From an uncultured Bacilli bacterium (GTDB lineage: Bacteria > Bacillota_I > Bacilli_A > RF39 > UBA660), in assembly GCA_934163035.1 (NCBI GenBank), contig CAKPJX010000010.1, positions 1 to 51,302 of the forward strand: 51,302 bases of DNA, given 5' to 3'. Of this stretch, positions 9,139-17,858 are shown piece by piece. Under the pieces are notes generated by a model. That model was not told where the DNA came from. It worked only from the letters and a program-made list of their open reading frames with translations, and did no database searches. The translations under genes were made by a program, and so were the position numbers. Position 1 is the first letter of the stretch. Each line of letters begins with the position of its first letter.

Positions 9139-9253
9139 ATTATTCCTCCTAAGTAAAGGTATGTTTGGTTAGAGTCTTATATGCACATTCGAACTAAAAC
9201 GACAATCTTTATAAATTAAAATTTTTTATGGTGTTTGATACTATTAATTTAGT

Positions 9254-9282
9254 TTGATATTTTAAATAATACTAATTATAAT
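9254..9282 (+). promoter_or_regulatory. Promoter of the PflX-like operon
   Basis: TTGATA (9254-9259), 17 bases, TATAAT (9277-9282), about 18 bases upstream of the start codon at 9300. Confidence 0.6.
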
Positions 9283-9299
9283 ATTGGTGGTGAGTTATA

Positions 9300-10190
9300 A
9301 TGATTGATTTAAGTAATTGTAATATTTGTCCGAGAAAGTGTGGTATTAATAGATATGAAGCAAATGGATTTTGTGGTGCTAATAGTAAAGTTAAGGTTGC
9401 CTATTATAGCATTCATAAATGGGAAGAACCTATTATCTCTGGTAAAAATGGTAGTGGAACAGTATTCTTTTCTAACTGCAATTTAAAGTGTATATTTTGT
9501 CAGAACAAAAAAATAAGTAGAGATGGTTATGGGAAAGAAATAAGTTTAAAAAGGCTTGAGGATATATTTTTAGAACTTCAAGATAGGAAATGCCATAATG
9601 TTAATCTTGTTACTCCGACTATGTATGTTCCACAAATTGTAGAGGTTTTACAGAAAATAAAGGGTAAATCTTTAAAAATACCTGTTGTTTATAATACTAG
9701 TAGCTATGAAAACGATAGCACTATAGAATATTTGAATGGAATGGTTGATATTTATTTGGCCGATTTAAAATACTGGGATGGAGAACTTGGAGTTAAGTAT
9801 TCCCATTGTGAGAATTATTTTGAAGTTGCGACTAAGGCAATTGATAAAATGTATAAACAAGTCAAAAAATTTGAAATTAAGGATGGGATACTTATTCGTG
9901 GATTAATTGTTAGAGTATTAGTTCTTCCTGGACATGTTGACGATAGTAAAAAAATCATTTCTTATTTATATAATACATATGGTGATAATATAATTATTAG
10001 TATAATGAATCAATATACACCAATTAATTACTGCTCTAAATATGAAAATCTGAATAGATGTCTTAGTCCTGATGAATATAGTAAAGTCGTTAATTTTGCA
10101 TGTGATCTTGGAATTACTAATGCATTTATTCAAGATGGTGCTACTCAAAGTGAAAGTTTTATTCCAGAATTTAATTGTGATATTGTGTGA
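9300..10190 (+). CDS. PflX-like radical SAM iron-sulfur protein (COG1313 type)
   Basis: 296 residues. An N-terminal cysteine pattern NCNICPRKCGINRYEANGFCG is followed by the radical SAM cluster FFSNCNLKCIFCQN (CxxxCxxC), which binds a 4Fe-4S cluster and S-adenosylmethionine. Later family segments are LVTPTMYVPQI, VVYNTSSYE, VDIYLADLKYWD and IRVLVLPGH-like RVLVLPGHVDD. This is the PflX/COG1313 family, related to pyruvate-formate-lyase activases, with unknown substrate. The stop lies 14 bases before the start of the FTR-like gene, whose ribosome binding site GGAGGGG lies in between, so the two form an operon. No glycyl-radical enzyme is nearby. Confidence 0.85.
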   Translation: MIDLSNCNICPRKCGINRYEANGFCGANSKVKVAYYSIHKWEEPIISGKNGSGTVFFSNCNLKCIFCQNKKISRDGYGKEISLKRLEDIFLELQDRKCHNVNLVTPTMYVPQIVEVLQKIKGKSLKIPVVYNTSSYENDSTIEYLNGMVDIYLADLKYWDGELGVKYSHCENYFEVATKAIDKMYKQVKKFEIKDGILIRGLIVRVLVLPGHVDDSKKIISYLYNTYGDNIIISIMNQYTPINYCSKYENLNRCLSPDEYSKVVNFACDLGITNAFIQDGATQSESFIPEFNCDIV

Positions 10191-10204
10191 TTGGAGGGGT
10201 CATA

Positions 10205-10411
10205 ATGAAAAATTTTAGAATTAATCCTGACGAAAAATATGTTAACATTATAATTAAAGGTTTAGAAAAAAAAGATGGGCATTGTCCATGTCGTTTGAAT
10301 GTTGATGATACTACTCTATGTCCTTGTGATGAATTCGTTAAAGATGGTATTTGCAAATGTCAACTTTTTATACCAATTGAAAAAGATGATATAAATGAGG
10401 CTACTAAATAA
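10205..10411 (+). CDS. Ferredoxin-thioredoxin-reductase catalytic-chain-like Fe-S protein
   Basis: 68 residues from the ATG at 10205 with a strong GGAGGGG. The cysteine pattern is that of the catalytic chain of ferredoxin-thioredoxin reductase: CPC (27-29), CPC (39-41) and CKC (50-52). In the plant/cyanobacterial enzyme the last pair is CHC, which with the others binds a 4Fe-4S cluster and carries the redox-active disulfide; here His is replaced by Lys. Short standalone versions occur in anaerobic bacteria and archaea. Physically linked to the radical SAM gene, so it may serve as its reductant or act on the thioredoxin-fold protein downstream; that is inference. Confidence 0.75.
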   Translation: MKNFRINPDEKYVNIIIKGLEKKDGHCPCRLNVDDTTLCPCDEFVKDGICKCQLFIPIEKDDINEATK

Positions 10412-10646
10412 TTTAATTTATTTTCAAAAAATCTTCTTTATTTAAAAGTAAATTTTTTGGTTTATTTTAAACACGCCTTTCTTCTATGGCAAAGTAAAAG
10501 ATGATTATTATAAAACTTATTTCCCATATTTTCTATAAAAGAAAAGTTGCTGTTTAATTAATATTTATTAAGTAATACCTAAATAATAATTTATTTATAT
10601 TTTATTATCCGACATTTTGTGATATTATTATTTTGGGAGGTAGAAT

Positions 10647-11207
10647 GTGAAAAAGTTTAAAATATTGTTAATGACTTTATTTGTTCTTCTTGCTATGCCA
10701 TTTACTGTTTTTGCTGAAGAAGAGGCTAGCACTAGCAGTGAAGAAGATAATAAAGTTAAGATTTATTTTTTTAGAGGAGAAGGTTGTCCTCATTGTGCTG
10801 AAGCAGAAGAGTTTTTTGATAGTATCAAAGATGAGTATGGTCAATATTTTGAGATAGTTGACTATGAAACTTGGAATAATGCTGATAATGCTAGCTTACT
10901 TGAAAAAGTTGGCGAAGCCAGAGATGAAAAAATCAAAGGTGTTCCTTACATAATCATTGGTGATAAATCTTGGAGTGGTTACTCTAGTGAGTATGATGAT
11001 GATATAAAAAAGACCATTAAATCTGTATACGATACTAGCGTTGATAAGAGATATGATATTATGCAATTAATTGATACTGGCACTACTAATAAAGGAAACT
11101 CTGAAGACAGTACTAAATCAAACGATGCAATTATTCTTATTGCTATTATTGTTGTAGTTGGAGTAGTTGTTTCTGGTATAGTAATGGCTAGAAAAAAAAC
11201 AGTATAA
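10647..11207 (+). CDS. Membrane-anchored extracellular thioredoxin-fold protein
   Basis: 186 residues from a GTG start with GGGAGG upstream; no ATG is available. A signal peptide (KKFKILLMTLFVLLAMPFTVFA, cut near residue 23) precedes an acidic linker. Next comes a thioredoxin-like domain with the active site GCPHC (Cys47, Cys50) and a cis-proline segment KGVPYIII, then a Ser/Thr-rich stalk and a C-terminal membrane helix (about 161-180) ending in RKKTV. It should face the outside of the cell and make, break or shuffle disulfides. Its partner is unknown. A strong bidirectional terminator follows. Confidence 0.75.
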   Translation: MKKFKILLMTLFVLLAMPFTVFAEEEASTSSEEDNKVKIYFFRGEGCPHCAEAEEFFDSIKDEYGQYFEIVDYETWNNADNASLLEKVGEARDEKIKGVPYIIIGDKSWSGYSSEYDDDIKKTIKSVYDTSVDKRYDIMQLIDTGTTNKGNSEDSTKSNDAIILIAIIVVVGVVVSGIVMARKKTV

Positions 11208-11253
11208 AAAAAGAGTCATTTAATTGATTTTATAATCAAATATGACTCTTTTA
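11206..11253. terminator. Bidirectional terminator
   Basis: AAAAGAGTCAT pairs with ATGACTCTTTT around a second small stem TTGAT/ATCAA. A run of A on the left and T on the right let it work for the thioredoxin-fold gene (plus) and the LysM amidase fragment (minus). Confidence 0.85.
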
Positions 11254-12249
11254 TTGTGGGATTATAAGTTCTTGATTTAGAGATAATAAGTTGCTTTTTA
11301 AATTGTTTGCTGATTTGAGCTCGTCAACACTTATACCATTTGATTTTGCGATTGACCATAATGTGTCACCATTCTTGACAGTATATATTTTTATAGGTTT
11401 TTCATCTTGGCTAACTGGAACCTTAATTTTATCACCTATTTGCAAGGTCAAATTAGTTAAATTATTTAATTTTATTAAATCATTAACCGTAGTATTATTA
11501 TTATTTGCGATTTTCCACAGACTGTCGCCCTTCTTCACTTCATAAATTACATAGTTTTCCACAGAAGGTGTGGATGTTGAACCAGTTGGCAAGGTTGGCT
11601 GTTGTACTGAACTATCTGGCTCTTTTACTGATAATGGTATTAATAATTGTTGGCCAACTATTAGATTATTATTAGTTAGGTTATTTATTCTTTTTATTTC
11701 ATCAATTGTTGCGTTATTTTCTTGGGCGATTTTCCATAAACTATCACCTTTTTTTACAGTGTATGTAAAATAGTTATCTGGAGATGATGGCTCCTTTAGA
11801 TATATAACTTGTCCTATATTAAGTAAATCGTTGGTAAGATTATTTATTCTTCGTATTTCTGATATTGGTATATTAAACTGATTAGCTATCTTATATATGG
11901 TATCACCTTTTTTTACAATGTAGAATTCTCCTGTAAAACCTTCCGGTCTATATGGTGTATTAGTATATTCTGCAATAGCTTTAACTACAGCTTCTGCATA
12001 ATTGGTTATATTATTTTGAAGCTTTTGTGCATCTTTAGCATTATCTATAAAACCATATTCTACTAATAGTGATTCCGCCGGTGATGTCTCTCTAATTATA
12101 TAATAATAATCTTTATTTGGATTCTCTGGAAGTCTTCTCTGATAAGTCTTTCTTTTTATTTGTCCTGTTTCTCCAATGTAATCTAAAGCGAGGTCGGCTA
12201 ACGTTGAATCATTGCGTAGTGCATAAACTATTTCGGCACCTTCGGCACC
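11251..12249 (-). pseudogene. LysM/amidase_3 hydrolase, C-terminal part, cut off by insertion
   Basis: An open frame without a start, running from the insertion junction to the stop at 11251. It begins with GGAEGAEIVYALRN, the middle of an amidase_3 domain, continues to the second catalytic glutamate region ESLLVEYGFIDNAKD, and ends with four LysM peptidoglycan-binding repeats (for example YTVKKGDSLWKIAQENNAT). The missing first half is at 21644-21906. Joined at the GCACC core, the two halves restore HINAGGAEGAEIVYALR in frame, giving an N-acetylmuramoyl-L-alanine amidase of about 420 residues. As it stands there is no start codon or ribosome binding site, so the fragment is probably silent unless the element excises. 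Confidence 0.88.
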
Positions 12250-12269
12250 CCCGAAGTCGTGAAATGTAG
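12245..12269. other. Left attachment site of the element
   Basis: Core GCACC at 12245-12249, followed inside the element by an arm ending in AATGTAG (12263-12269). That arm is the inverted copy of CTACATT in the right attachment site. To its left lies host amidase sequence. Confidence 0.65.
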
Positions 12270-12276
12270 TTAATTT

Positions 12277-13179
12277 TTAAATCATTTCAAAATAATCGTT
12301 ATCAATTTTCTTGATATCGTAAGAGTAGTTTATTTGAACTCCTACATTATATTCAATCATAAGTTTTGCTAATTGCTTTCCATTTATCAAAACTATTGTA
12401 TGTGATAAATTTGTAGCATAATCCTTGGCTTCTTTTGTAAAATCCGATGTAGTAATAAAAATTCCTTTATTTGACTTTTTAGCTGACAATGCCCCTACAA
12501 AATTTTGCAATTGTGGTCTTCCAACATTGTCCTTCCATCTTTTTGCTTGAATATAAATTTTATCCAAGCCTAGCTTGTCTTGGTTTATTATTCCATCTAT
12601 ACCTTCATCACCAGATTTTTTAGTAACTGTATTAGAGTTATCATCAGAATTACCATATCCCATTTTAGTAAGGATATCCATTACCAGTCTTTCAAAATAG
12701 TAGGGATCTTTATCAAATATCATTTCTAATAAATCATCTGCTAATTGTTCAGTTATCTTTTTATATATTCTATCTATATTTTCCTCTGGGGTAATTTCTT
12801 CTGTTTTATCAACATTAACAACATTAGCATCATTTTCTTGATTACTAAAAATACGATATTCTTCATATTGAGATAACAGTTTTTTATCAATTCTATTAGG
12901 TTTTGTTTCTAATAATTGACTGCCTCTTTTAGTAATTTTATATACCCCTCTTCTTTCCGTTTCTAATAGTAAAGACTTTTTTAAGTATGTTAAAGACCAA
13001 TAAACTCTATTAGCCACTAAAGTTTGTTTTCCACTGGGAACTGTTAATTTTATATCACTTTCATCCAATTTAAAATAATTTATTGCTGTTTTCATACATT
13101 CACTTGTAGTATGCATATTATTATCACTAAATAATTGAAGAACTGGTAACATAAAACTTTGAAATTCTGGCACTGCCAT
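12277..13179 (-). CDS. Mrr-type restriction endonuclease
   Basis: 300 residues from the ATG at 13179, which follows AGGTGATAACC; the ORF start three codons upstream lies in the ribosome binding site. Residues 1-90 are a winged-helix Mrr N-terminal domain (PEFQSFMLPVLQLFSDN, RVYWSLTYLKKSLLLE). Residues 155-290 are the Mrr catalytic domain of the PD-(D/E)xK fold, with YFERLVMDILTKMGYG, Asp195 in GDEGIDGII, and QAK (211-213) in IYIQAKRWK. Family members cut modified or foreign DNA, often methylated, without a cognate methyltransferase (type IV). It is the leftmost gene of the element, 150 bases downstream of the recombinase in the same direction. Confidence 0.85.
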   Translation of the reverse strand: MAVPEFQSFMLPVLQLFSDNNMHTTSECMKTAINYFKLDESDIKLTVPSGKQTLVANRVYWSLTYLKKSLLLETERRGVYKITKRGSQLLETKPNRIDKKLLSQYEEYRIFSNQENDANVVNVDKTEEITPEENIDRIYKKITEQLADDLLEMIFDKDPYYFERLVMDILTKMGYGNSDDNSNTVTKKSGDEGIDGIINQDKLGLDKIYIQAKRWKDNVGRPQLQNFVGALSAKKSNKGIFITTSDFTKEAKDYATNLSHTIVLINGKQLAKLMIEYNVGVQINYSYDIKKIDNDYFEMI

Positions 13180-13340
13180 GGTTATCACCTCAATATAATT
13201 ATATCATAATTATTGTAATTTTGATATTAACTAGCTGAATATATGATTAAATTATTGGTACTTTAATACATTTTTGTTACATAGTACTTTTTGTATTATA
13301 ATTTTAATAAATATGATAGTATTAAATCTAAATTATAATT

Positions 13341-14915
13341 TTATATTCTAAACTTATAAATTATTTCTACATTTTTGTTTTTATCAACAATTATTTTATC
13401 TACTAGTATGAATAATAATTCTCTAGTGGTTTTTTTCATACTAATTAATTCTTTGATTTTTTGTTTTGTTTCTTCATCATTATATTTTTTAGGAACTTCA
13501 TTAATGGAATTTTCTAATTCTTTTATTCTAGAATTATATGTTCTTATTAAATTTTCTGTGTTAGAAGATAATCTTGTATAAGTATCAACTGAGATTATCC
13601 CATTATATTTATCTTCATATAAAGCATCTATTTTTAGTTGTAGTTCTTTGATATTATTTTCTAATTTTTGTTTTTCTATAATTAAGTTTTCCTTGTTATC
13701 TTTCTCACTTTTTACATTAAATACTAAACTATCAATATCAACTTTATCTATATACTTTTTACAAGTTTTTTTGATTTGATTTAAAACTTCCTTTTCAAAA
13801 CTATTATACTCTGAAAAGTGTGGTTCACATAATCTTTGTCTTGGACTTCTAGAATATTTGTTGCAATTTATAGACCAGTAATTGCGTTTTTCCCTATAAC
13901 TAACCGTTAGCTTATTACCACACTCTTTGCAATAAAGTAAGCCCTCTAATAACCTCTGTGGACGATTTAATTTTACTGTTCTAGTTCTGTTAGCACTTGT
14001 TTGTATTTGATTAAATACTGCTCTATCTACTAATGGTTCATGAGTATTTTCTACAATTATCCAATACTCACTAGAAAGACATATTCTCTTTTGTGACTTA
14101 TAGTTTAATTTTGTCTGAACATTTTGAATCATATCACCAGTATACATTCTATTTTTTAATATTTTGTTAATCGTACTACAAGTCCAAATGTATCCATTTA
14201 TTTGTCTTTTTGATTTTTTTATTTGTTTATATGCACTTGGTGTTGGAATATTTTCATTATTTAATCTTTCAATTATATCTGATATTTTATCTCCTCTTGA
14301 TACTTCATTAAATATTCTTTTTACTATCCATGCTGTGTCTGGGTTTGGTACTAGATGTCCTTTATCAAGTGGATCTCTCATATACCCAAAACTTGGTTTA
14401 CTACCTATAAACTTACCTTTTACTTTTTTATCTCTTAATATTGATTTTATTTTCTTTGATGTATCTTTACTAGTCATATCATTGAATAAAGCTTTAAAAG
14501 GTGCTATATCATTATTTGCAGAATCTAGAAAAGTATCTACATTATCTAGTATAGAAATATATCTAACTTTTTTTAATGGAAAGTATTGTTCTATATAATA
14601 ACCACACTTAATATAATCTCTACCTAATCTTGATAAGTCTTTAGTTATGACACAATTTATTTTTCCATTTTCTATGTCTTCAAGTAACCTTTTAAATGCT
14701 GGTCTATCAAAGTTAGTCCCTGAATATCCATCATCAACATACTCATCAGTTAAAATAAATCCATTATCCCTTAAATAATTCATAATCAAACTTCTTTGAT
14801 TTAGTACACTCTCACTTTCAGACTCTCTTTTATGTGCTTTATCCTCATCCTCTTGCGATAATCTTATGTATATTCCTACATTATAAAATGATGGCGGTTT
14901 TACTGTGCTATACAT
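13341..14915 (-). CDS. Large serine recombinase (TndX/TnpX type)
   Basis: 524 residues. The resolvase catalytic domain has the nucleophile in YIRLSQEDED and the arginine motif TKDLSRLGRDYIKCGYYIE. A recombinase DNA-binding domain follows (KPSFGYMRDPLDKGHLVPNP, ENRMYTGDM-like KNRMYTGDMIQN), then a zinc ribbon (LLYCKECGNKL with C-terminal CNKY and LCEPH), a coiled coil (about 405-480) and the C-terminal DUF4368-like tail IVDKNKNVEIIYKF. This domain order is that of the Tn4451/Tn5397 family, which integrates and excises elements between short att cores. The start has AAAGGAGAACA upstream and overlaps the end of the 61-aa gene. It is the obvious integrase of this element. Confidence 0.95.
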   Translation of the reverse strand: MYSTVKPPSFYNVGIYIRLSQEDEDKAHKRESESESVLNQRSLIMNYLRDNGFILTDEYVDDGYSGTNFDRPAFKRLLEDIENGKINCVITKDLSRLGRDYIKCGYYIEQYFPLKKVRYISILDNVDTFLDSANNDIAPFKALFNDMTSKDTSKKIKSILRDKKVKGKFIGSKPSFGYMRDPLDKGHLVPNPDTAWIVKRIFNEVSRGDKISDIIERLNNENIPTPSAYKQIKKSKRQINGYIWTCSTINKILKNRMYTGDMIQNVQTKLNYKSQKRICLSSEYWIIVENTHEPLVDRAVFNQIQTSANRTRTVKLNRPQRLLEGLLYCKECGNKLTVSYREKRNYWSINCNKYSRSPRQRLCEPHFSEYNSFEKEVLNQIKKTCKKYIDKVDIDSLVFNVKSEKDNKENLIIEKQKLENNIKELQLKIDALYEDKYNGIISVDTYTRLSSNTENLIRTYNSRIKELENSINEVPKKYNDEETKQKIKELISMKKTTRELLFILVDKIIVDKNKNVEIIYKFRI

Positions 14916-15093
14916 TGTTCTCCTTTCTTTTGCATAGCATCTTGTTTGCCGTTTCCATTATAACTCTCTTACCATCATTTGTGTCATTTATTTTATTATT
15001 TTCATCTTTATATTTAAGTATTAAACATACATATTCTTGTAATAAAGCCGATATATCTTTACCATCATTTTTGAATGTTTCAGTTATTATCAT
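14908..15093 (-). CDS. Small protein coupled to the serine recombinase, 61 aa
   Basis: A 61-residue frame whose stop lies 8 bases inside the recombinase gene, and whose last codons carry the recombinase's ribosome binding site. The product is polar and charged with an amphipathic helix (SALLQEYVCLILKYKDENN). A ribosome binding site (GGTAGGTTGGT) precedes the ATG. I do not recognise the family; short genes in this position are common upstream of clostridial large serine recombinases and could act as excision partners or simply couple translation. A 12-codon frame (MKPKGVGWYDNN) overlaps its start. Confidence 0.5.
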   Translation of the reverse strand: MIITETFKNDGKDISALLQEYVCLILKYKDENNKINDTNDGKRVIMETANKMLCKRKENNV

Positions 15094-15780
15094 ACCAACC
15101 TACCCCTTTTGGTTTCATACTTAAATATATTCCTAAAACTTAAATTTATATTACTTCTACATCTTATAAATCACTCCTCCTTAATAAGATTTTTATTGTT
15201 TTTATATAAAAATTGGTACATAACTTATGACTTTAATTCTCTAATTTTCTAAATATTTCGTGTGTTTATTTTTAGCAGGATAACGATGGCTGACAAACAA
15301 CTTCCCAGTGGGGAGTTTAGCCCTATTTTAAAGGGATTGTGAAAGACTACTTTGTCATACATTAAAATAAATGTCATACTATTGGGTTAACTAAAAATAG
15401 CAAATTTTGTATCAAAAATAGCCGTTAGACACACAAATGGTTATACAAATGACATACTTTTGGATTAACAAACTTGCTAATTATGAACCTCTTTTCACAC
15501 ATAAATCAACTTTTTTAGGTACCTTAATTATTTATTTTTTTATAATTTATTGGTACATACTTTTTGTTCATATAATTTTAGATAACAATTCCTCCTTACA
15601 AAAAAATACTATACTCATAAACTGAATATAGTATTTTAGCATCCAATAGTTCATATCCTAGGACTATTGCTATATTATAATAATTATATCGTAAATATAT
15701 TAGAAGTCAATGTCAAAAAAGAGAACATTATTATGTAAATTATTATGACATTATTAAGAATTTATTATTTAATCAAAAAC
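15094..15780. other. Non-coding stretch with hairpins and repeats
   Basis: No convincing gene; a 62-codon plus-strand frame at 15437-15625 has neither a ribosome binding site nor a recognisable product. The stretch holds two adjacent hairpins (15299-15317 and 15321-15335), an 18/21-base direct repeat (15371-15391 and 15449-15469), a strong minus-strand GGAGGAG near 15175-15181 that opens only a 5-codon frame, and a minus-strand terminator at 15597-15635. It is probably the regulatory region upstream of the recombinase operon. Confidence 0.5.
15597..15635 (-). terminator. Terminator of the decayed nuclease gene
   Basis: On the minus strand AATACTATA pairs with TATAGTATT around a short loop, followed by at least six T. 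It lies downstream of the Sau3AI-like remnant, whose transcript it would have ended. Confidence 0.7.
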
Positions 15781-16321
15781 AATGCTTAGTATATTTTGCC
15801 AAATTTGTTACCTTATCTCTCACAGGTAAATCAAATGTATCACTTAAGTCTTTAGCATGCGGCCTGACATGATAAACTTTATTATCAGAAATCCTAGGAA
15901 ACTTAGTTATTCTATTACCATTTTTATCTATTTCCTTAACTATATTTCCAGTAACAATGCAATTATATGTTAACTCCCAAACAAGTTTTGCTTCTAATTT
16001 CTATATCTTGTCCTGACATATTCCATAATTTTATTCCTACAAAAACATATTCATCATTAATCATTTTGAATACAAAAAACATGTATTTAGTCGATTCCAA
16101 TTCTTCACTAAATTCAAAATTTTTCATGATTGACAAGCAATTTCTGCAAATTTTAATGCAGGAAATGGCATAGATTTTTTAATTTTTCCACTCTTCTCTA
16201 TTCTTATGGTTCTGAGAATAATATTTGCTTTTAAAAATTCATCCATTTCTCTCAAATTACTTTTAACTCCAAACATCCTACTTATTATCATAACATTAAG
16301 ATTTTTTGCAGTTGAATCAAT
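15758..16321 (-). pseudogene. Sau3AI/MutH-type restriction endonuclease, decayed
   Basis: The minus strand carries pieces of one protein in different frames. Around 16321-16130 reads DSTAKNLNVMIISRMFGVK, RTIRIEKSGKIKKSMPFPAL and KFAEIACQS then stop. Around 16115-15968 reads EFSEELESTKYMFFVFK and YVFVGIKLWNMSGQDIEI. Around 15987-15777 reads LVWELTYNCIVTGNIVKEID, then VYHVRPHAKDLSDTFDLP and YTKHCF. This order and the HVRPHAKD ... TKxCF ending are those of the Sau3AI/MutH nuclease family, whose type II members cut at GATC. At least two frameshifts, and loss of the N-terminal half to the right of 16321, show that it is dead. It is divergent from the methyltransferase, as expected for an R-M pair. 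Confidence 0.8.
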
Positions 16322-16629
16322 GTTGACCAGTGAAGTCGGTATAAGTAAAACAACACATATTGTTAAAGATTATTAACATCATTAAAGGGTGAAAGAATTA
16401 ATGGGTTCCCAGATAATTGAACAAATACAGGCATGACAGACAAGAAAAGAAACTTTATGATGAGAAATGCTCTTGTTGGTGATATAATATAACGCCTTGG
16501 AAATGAAATTGAATTAATTATAGAAAAAGAAACTGACCAGAACGTAGGTTAATTTTTCTTTTGTTTCTTCAAAAATATATTGACTTTTTTGATTAAACCT
16601 GGTATCCTGGTAATTGTTAAGGTGATAAT
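16322..16629. other. Remnant region and leader upstream of the methyltransferase
   Basis: No intact gene. A plus-strand frame near 16431 (MTDKKRNFMMRNALVGDII, stop, RLGNEIELIIEKETDQNVG) looks like a short decayed protein but cannot be assigned. The right end carries the methyltransferase promoter. Confidence 0.4.
16580..16608 (+). promoter_or_regulatory. Promoter of the cytosine methyltransferase, with possible operator
   Basis: TTGACT (16580-16585), 17 bases, TATCCT (16603-16608). The -10 region is embedded in the tandem repeat CCTGGTAT-CCTGGTAA (about 16598-16613), a plausible binding site for an autoregulating methyltransferase or another regulator. The start codon at 16630 has AAGGTGAT before it. 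Confidence 0.55.
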
Positions 16630-17850
16630 ATGAAAAATAAGATTATAGACTTATTCGCCGGGGCTGGAGGATTGTCAGAGGGGTTTAGAAGAAATGGCTT
16701 TGACATTGTTGCACACGTTGAAATGGATAGAGATGCTTCATACACATTAAAAACTAGAGAAGCGTACTATTATTGTAAAGAAAACAATATGTTAAATTTA
16801 TACATAAGTTACTTAAAAGGAAAAGTATCAAGAGAAGAATTATATAAAAATATACCTAAAAGTGTTATTGATAGAGTAATTAACGAAGAAATATCAGATA
16901 ATACACTTTCATTAATATTTAATAAAATTGATAACATACTTAAAAATGAAAAAGTTTTAGGAATTATTGGTGGGCCGCCTTGTCAAGCTTACTCTGTAGC
17001 CGGACGCTCACGTATGAAAGAAAAAATTAAAAATGATCCAAGAAATTATTTATATTTATATTACTTAGAATTTATAAAAAAATATAGTCCTAGTTTTTTC
17101 GTTTTTGAGAATGTACAGGGTATTTTATCCGCAAAAAAAGGAACCATTTTTCAAGACATAAAAGATAGAATGAAGAAACTAGGATATACTATTGATTATA
17201 AGTTATTGGATTCAAATGACTTTGGAGTAGTACAACATAGAAAAAGGATAATAATAATTGGGTATAAAAGAGAATTAAATATTGATTATCCAAAATTTGA
17301 TAAAATTAATTTTAAGTATGGTATAAAAGATTTGTTTCAAGATTTACCAAAAATAAAAGATGGTGAAATTAATAACAATTATTCTTCAATTTCAAATGAT
17401 TGCTTGGAAAACTTAAAAATAAGAAATAAATCTTGGAATATATTAACTTACAATCAAAGTAGAAAATTAAATGATAATGATAAAGAAATATATAAAATAT
17501 GTATTAAAAATAAAACCATCAAATACTGTGATTTGCCAAATAACTTAATAAAGCATAATAATAAGCAAGCATTTTTGGATAGATTTAAAGTTGTTGATTA
17601 TGATAAGCCTTGTCATACAATGGTAGCACATATTTCAAAAGATGGACATCATTATATACATCCAGATATAAATCAATGCAGATCATTAACTGTTAGAGAA
17701 GCAGCTAGAATTCAAACATTTCCAGATGATTACTATTTTGAATCATCAAGAACCAGTGCATATAAACAAATAGGAAATGCTGTACCAGTATTTATGGCTG
17801 AACAAATAGCAAATAAAATAAAAGAATCACTGCTTTTGAAGCAAGAGTAA
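16630..17850 (+). CDS. DNA (cytosine-5-)-methyltransferase
   Basis: 406 residues with all main C5-methyltransferase motifs: I DLFAGAGGLSEGF (7-19), IV GGPPCQAYSVAGR with nucleophile Cys118, VI ENV (160-162), VIII QHRKR (202-206), a target-recognition region of about 115 residues (215-335), IX LTVREAARIQTFPDDY and X QIGNAVP. The region between motifs I and IV is longer than usual. It transfers a methyl group from S-adenosylmethionine to cytosine. It is divergent from the dead Sau3AI-type nuclease, so GATC or a similar site is a reasonable but unproven target. It converges with the receiver-like gene, leaving only 8 bases between stops. Confidence 0.93.
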   Translation: MKNKIIDLFAGAGGLSEGFRRNGFDIVAHVEMDRDASYTLKTREAYYYCKENNMLNLYISYLKGKVSREELYKNIPKSVIDRVINEEISDNTLSLIFNKIDNILKNEKVLGIIGGPPCQAYSVAGRSRMKEKIKNDPRNYLYLYYLEFIKKYSPSFFVFENVQGILSAKKGTIFQDIKDRMKKLGYTIDYKLLDSNDFGVVQHRKRIIIIGYKRELNIDYPKFDKINFKYGIKDLFQDLPKIKDGEINNNYSSISNDCLENLKIRNKSWNILTYNQSRKLNDNDKEIYKICIKNKTIKYCDLPNNLIKHNNKQAFLDRFKVVDYDKPCHTMVAHISKDGHHYIHPDINQCRSLTVREAARIQTFPDDYYFESSRTSAYKQIGNAVPVFMAEQIANKIKESLLLKQE

Positions 17851-17858
17851 TTCTTTTT

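Noticed and set aside
12236..12249. Tandem GGTGCCGAA repeat as a target-site duplication of a transposon
   Set aside because: The repeat is explained by the Gly-Ala-Glu-Gly-Ala-Glu of the host amidase and is not present at the right end; the element has a serine recombinase, not a transposase.
15437..15625. 62-codon plus-strand frame in the element
   Set aside because: No ribosome binding site, extreme Phe/Ile/Tyr content expected of random AT-rich DNA, and it overlaps the direct repeat and the minus-strand terminator region.
16431..16552. Small controller (XRE-type) gene upstream of the methyltransferase
   Set aside because: The frame contains an internal stop and I cannot see a helix-turn-helix pattern; treated as a remnant.
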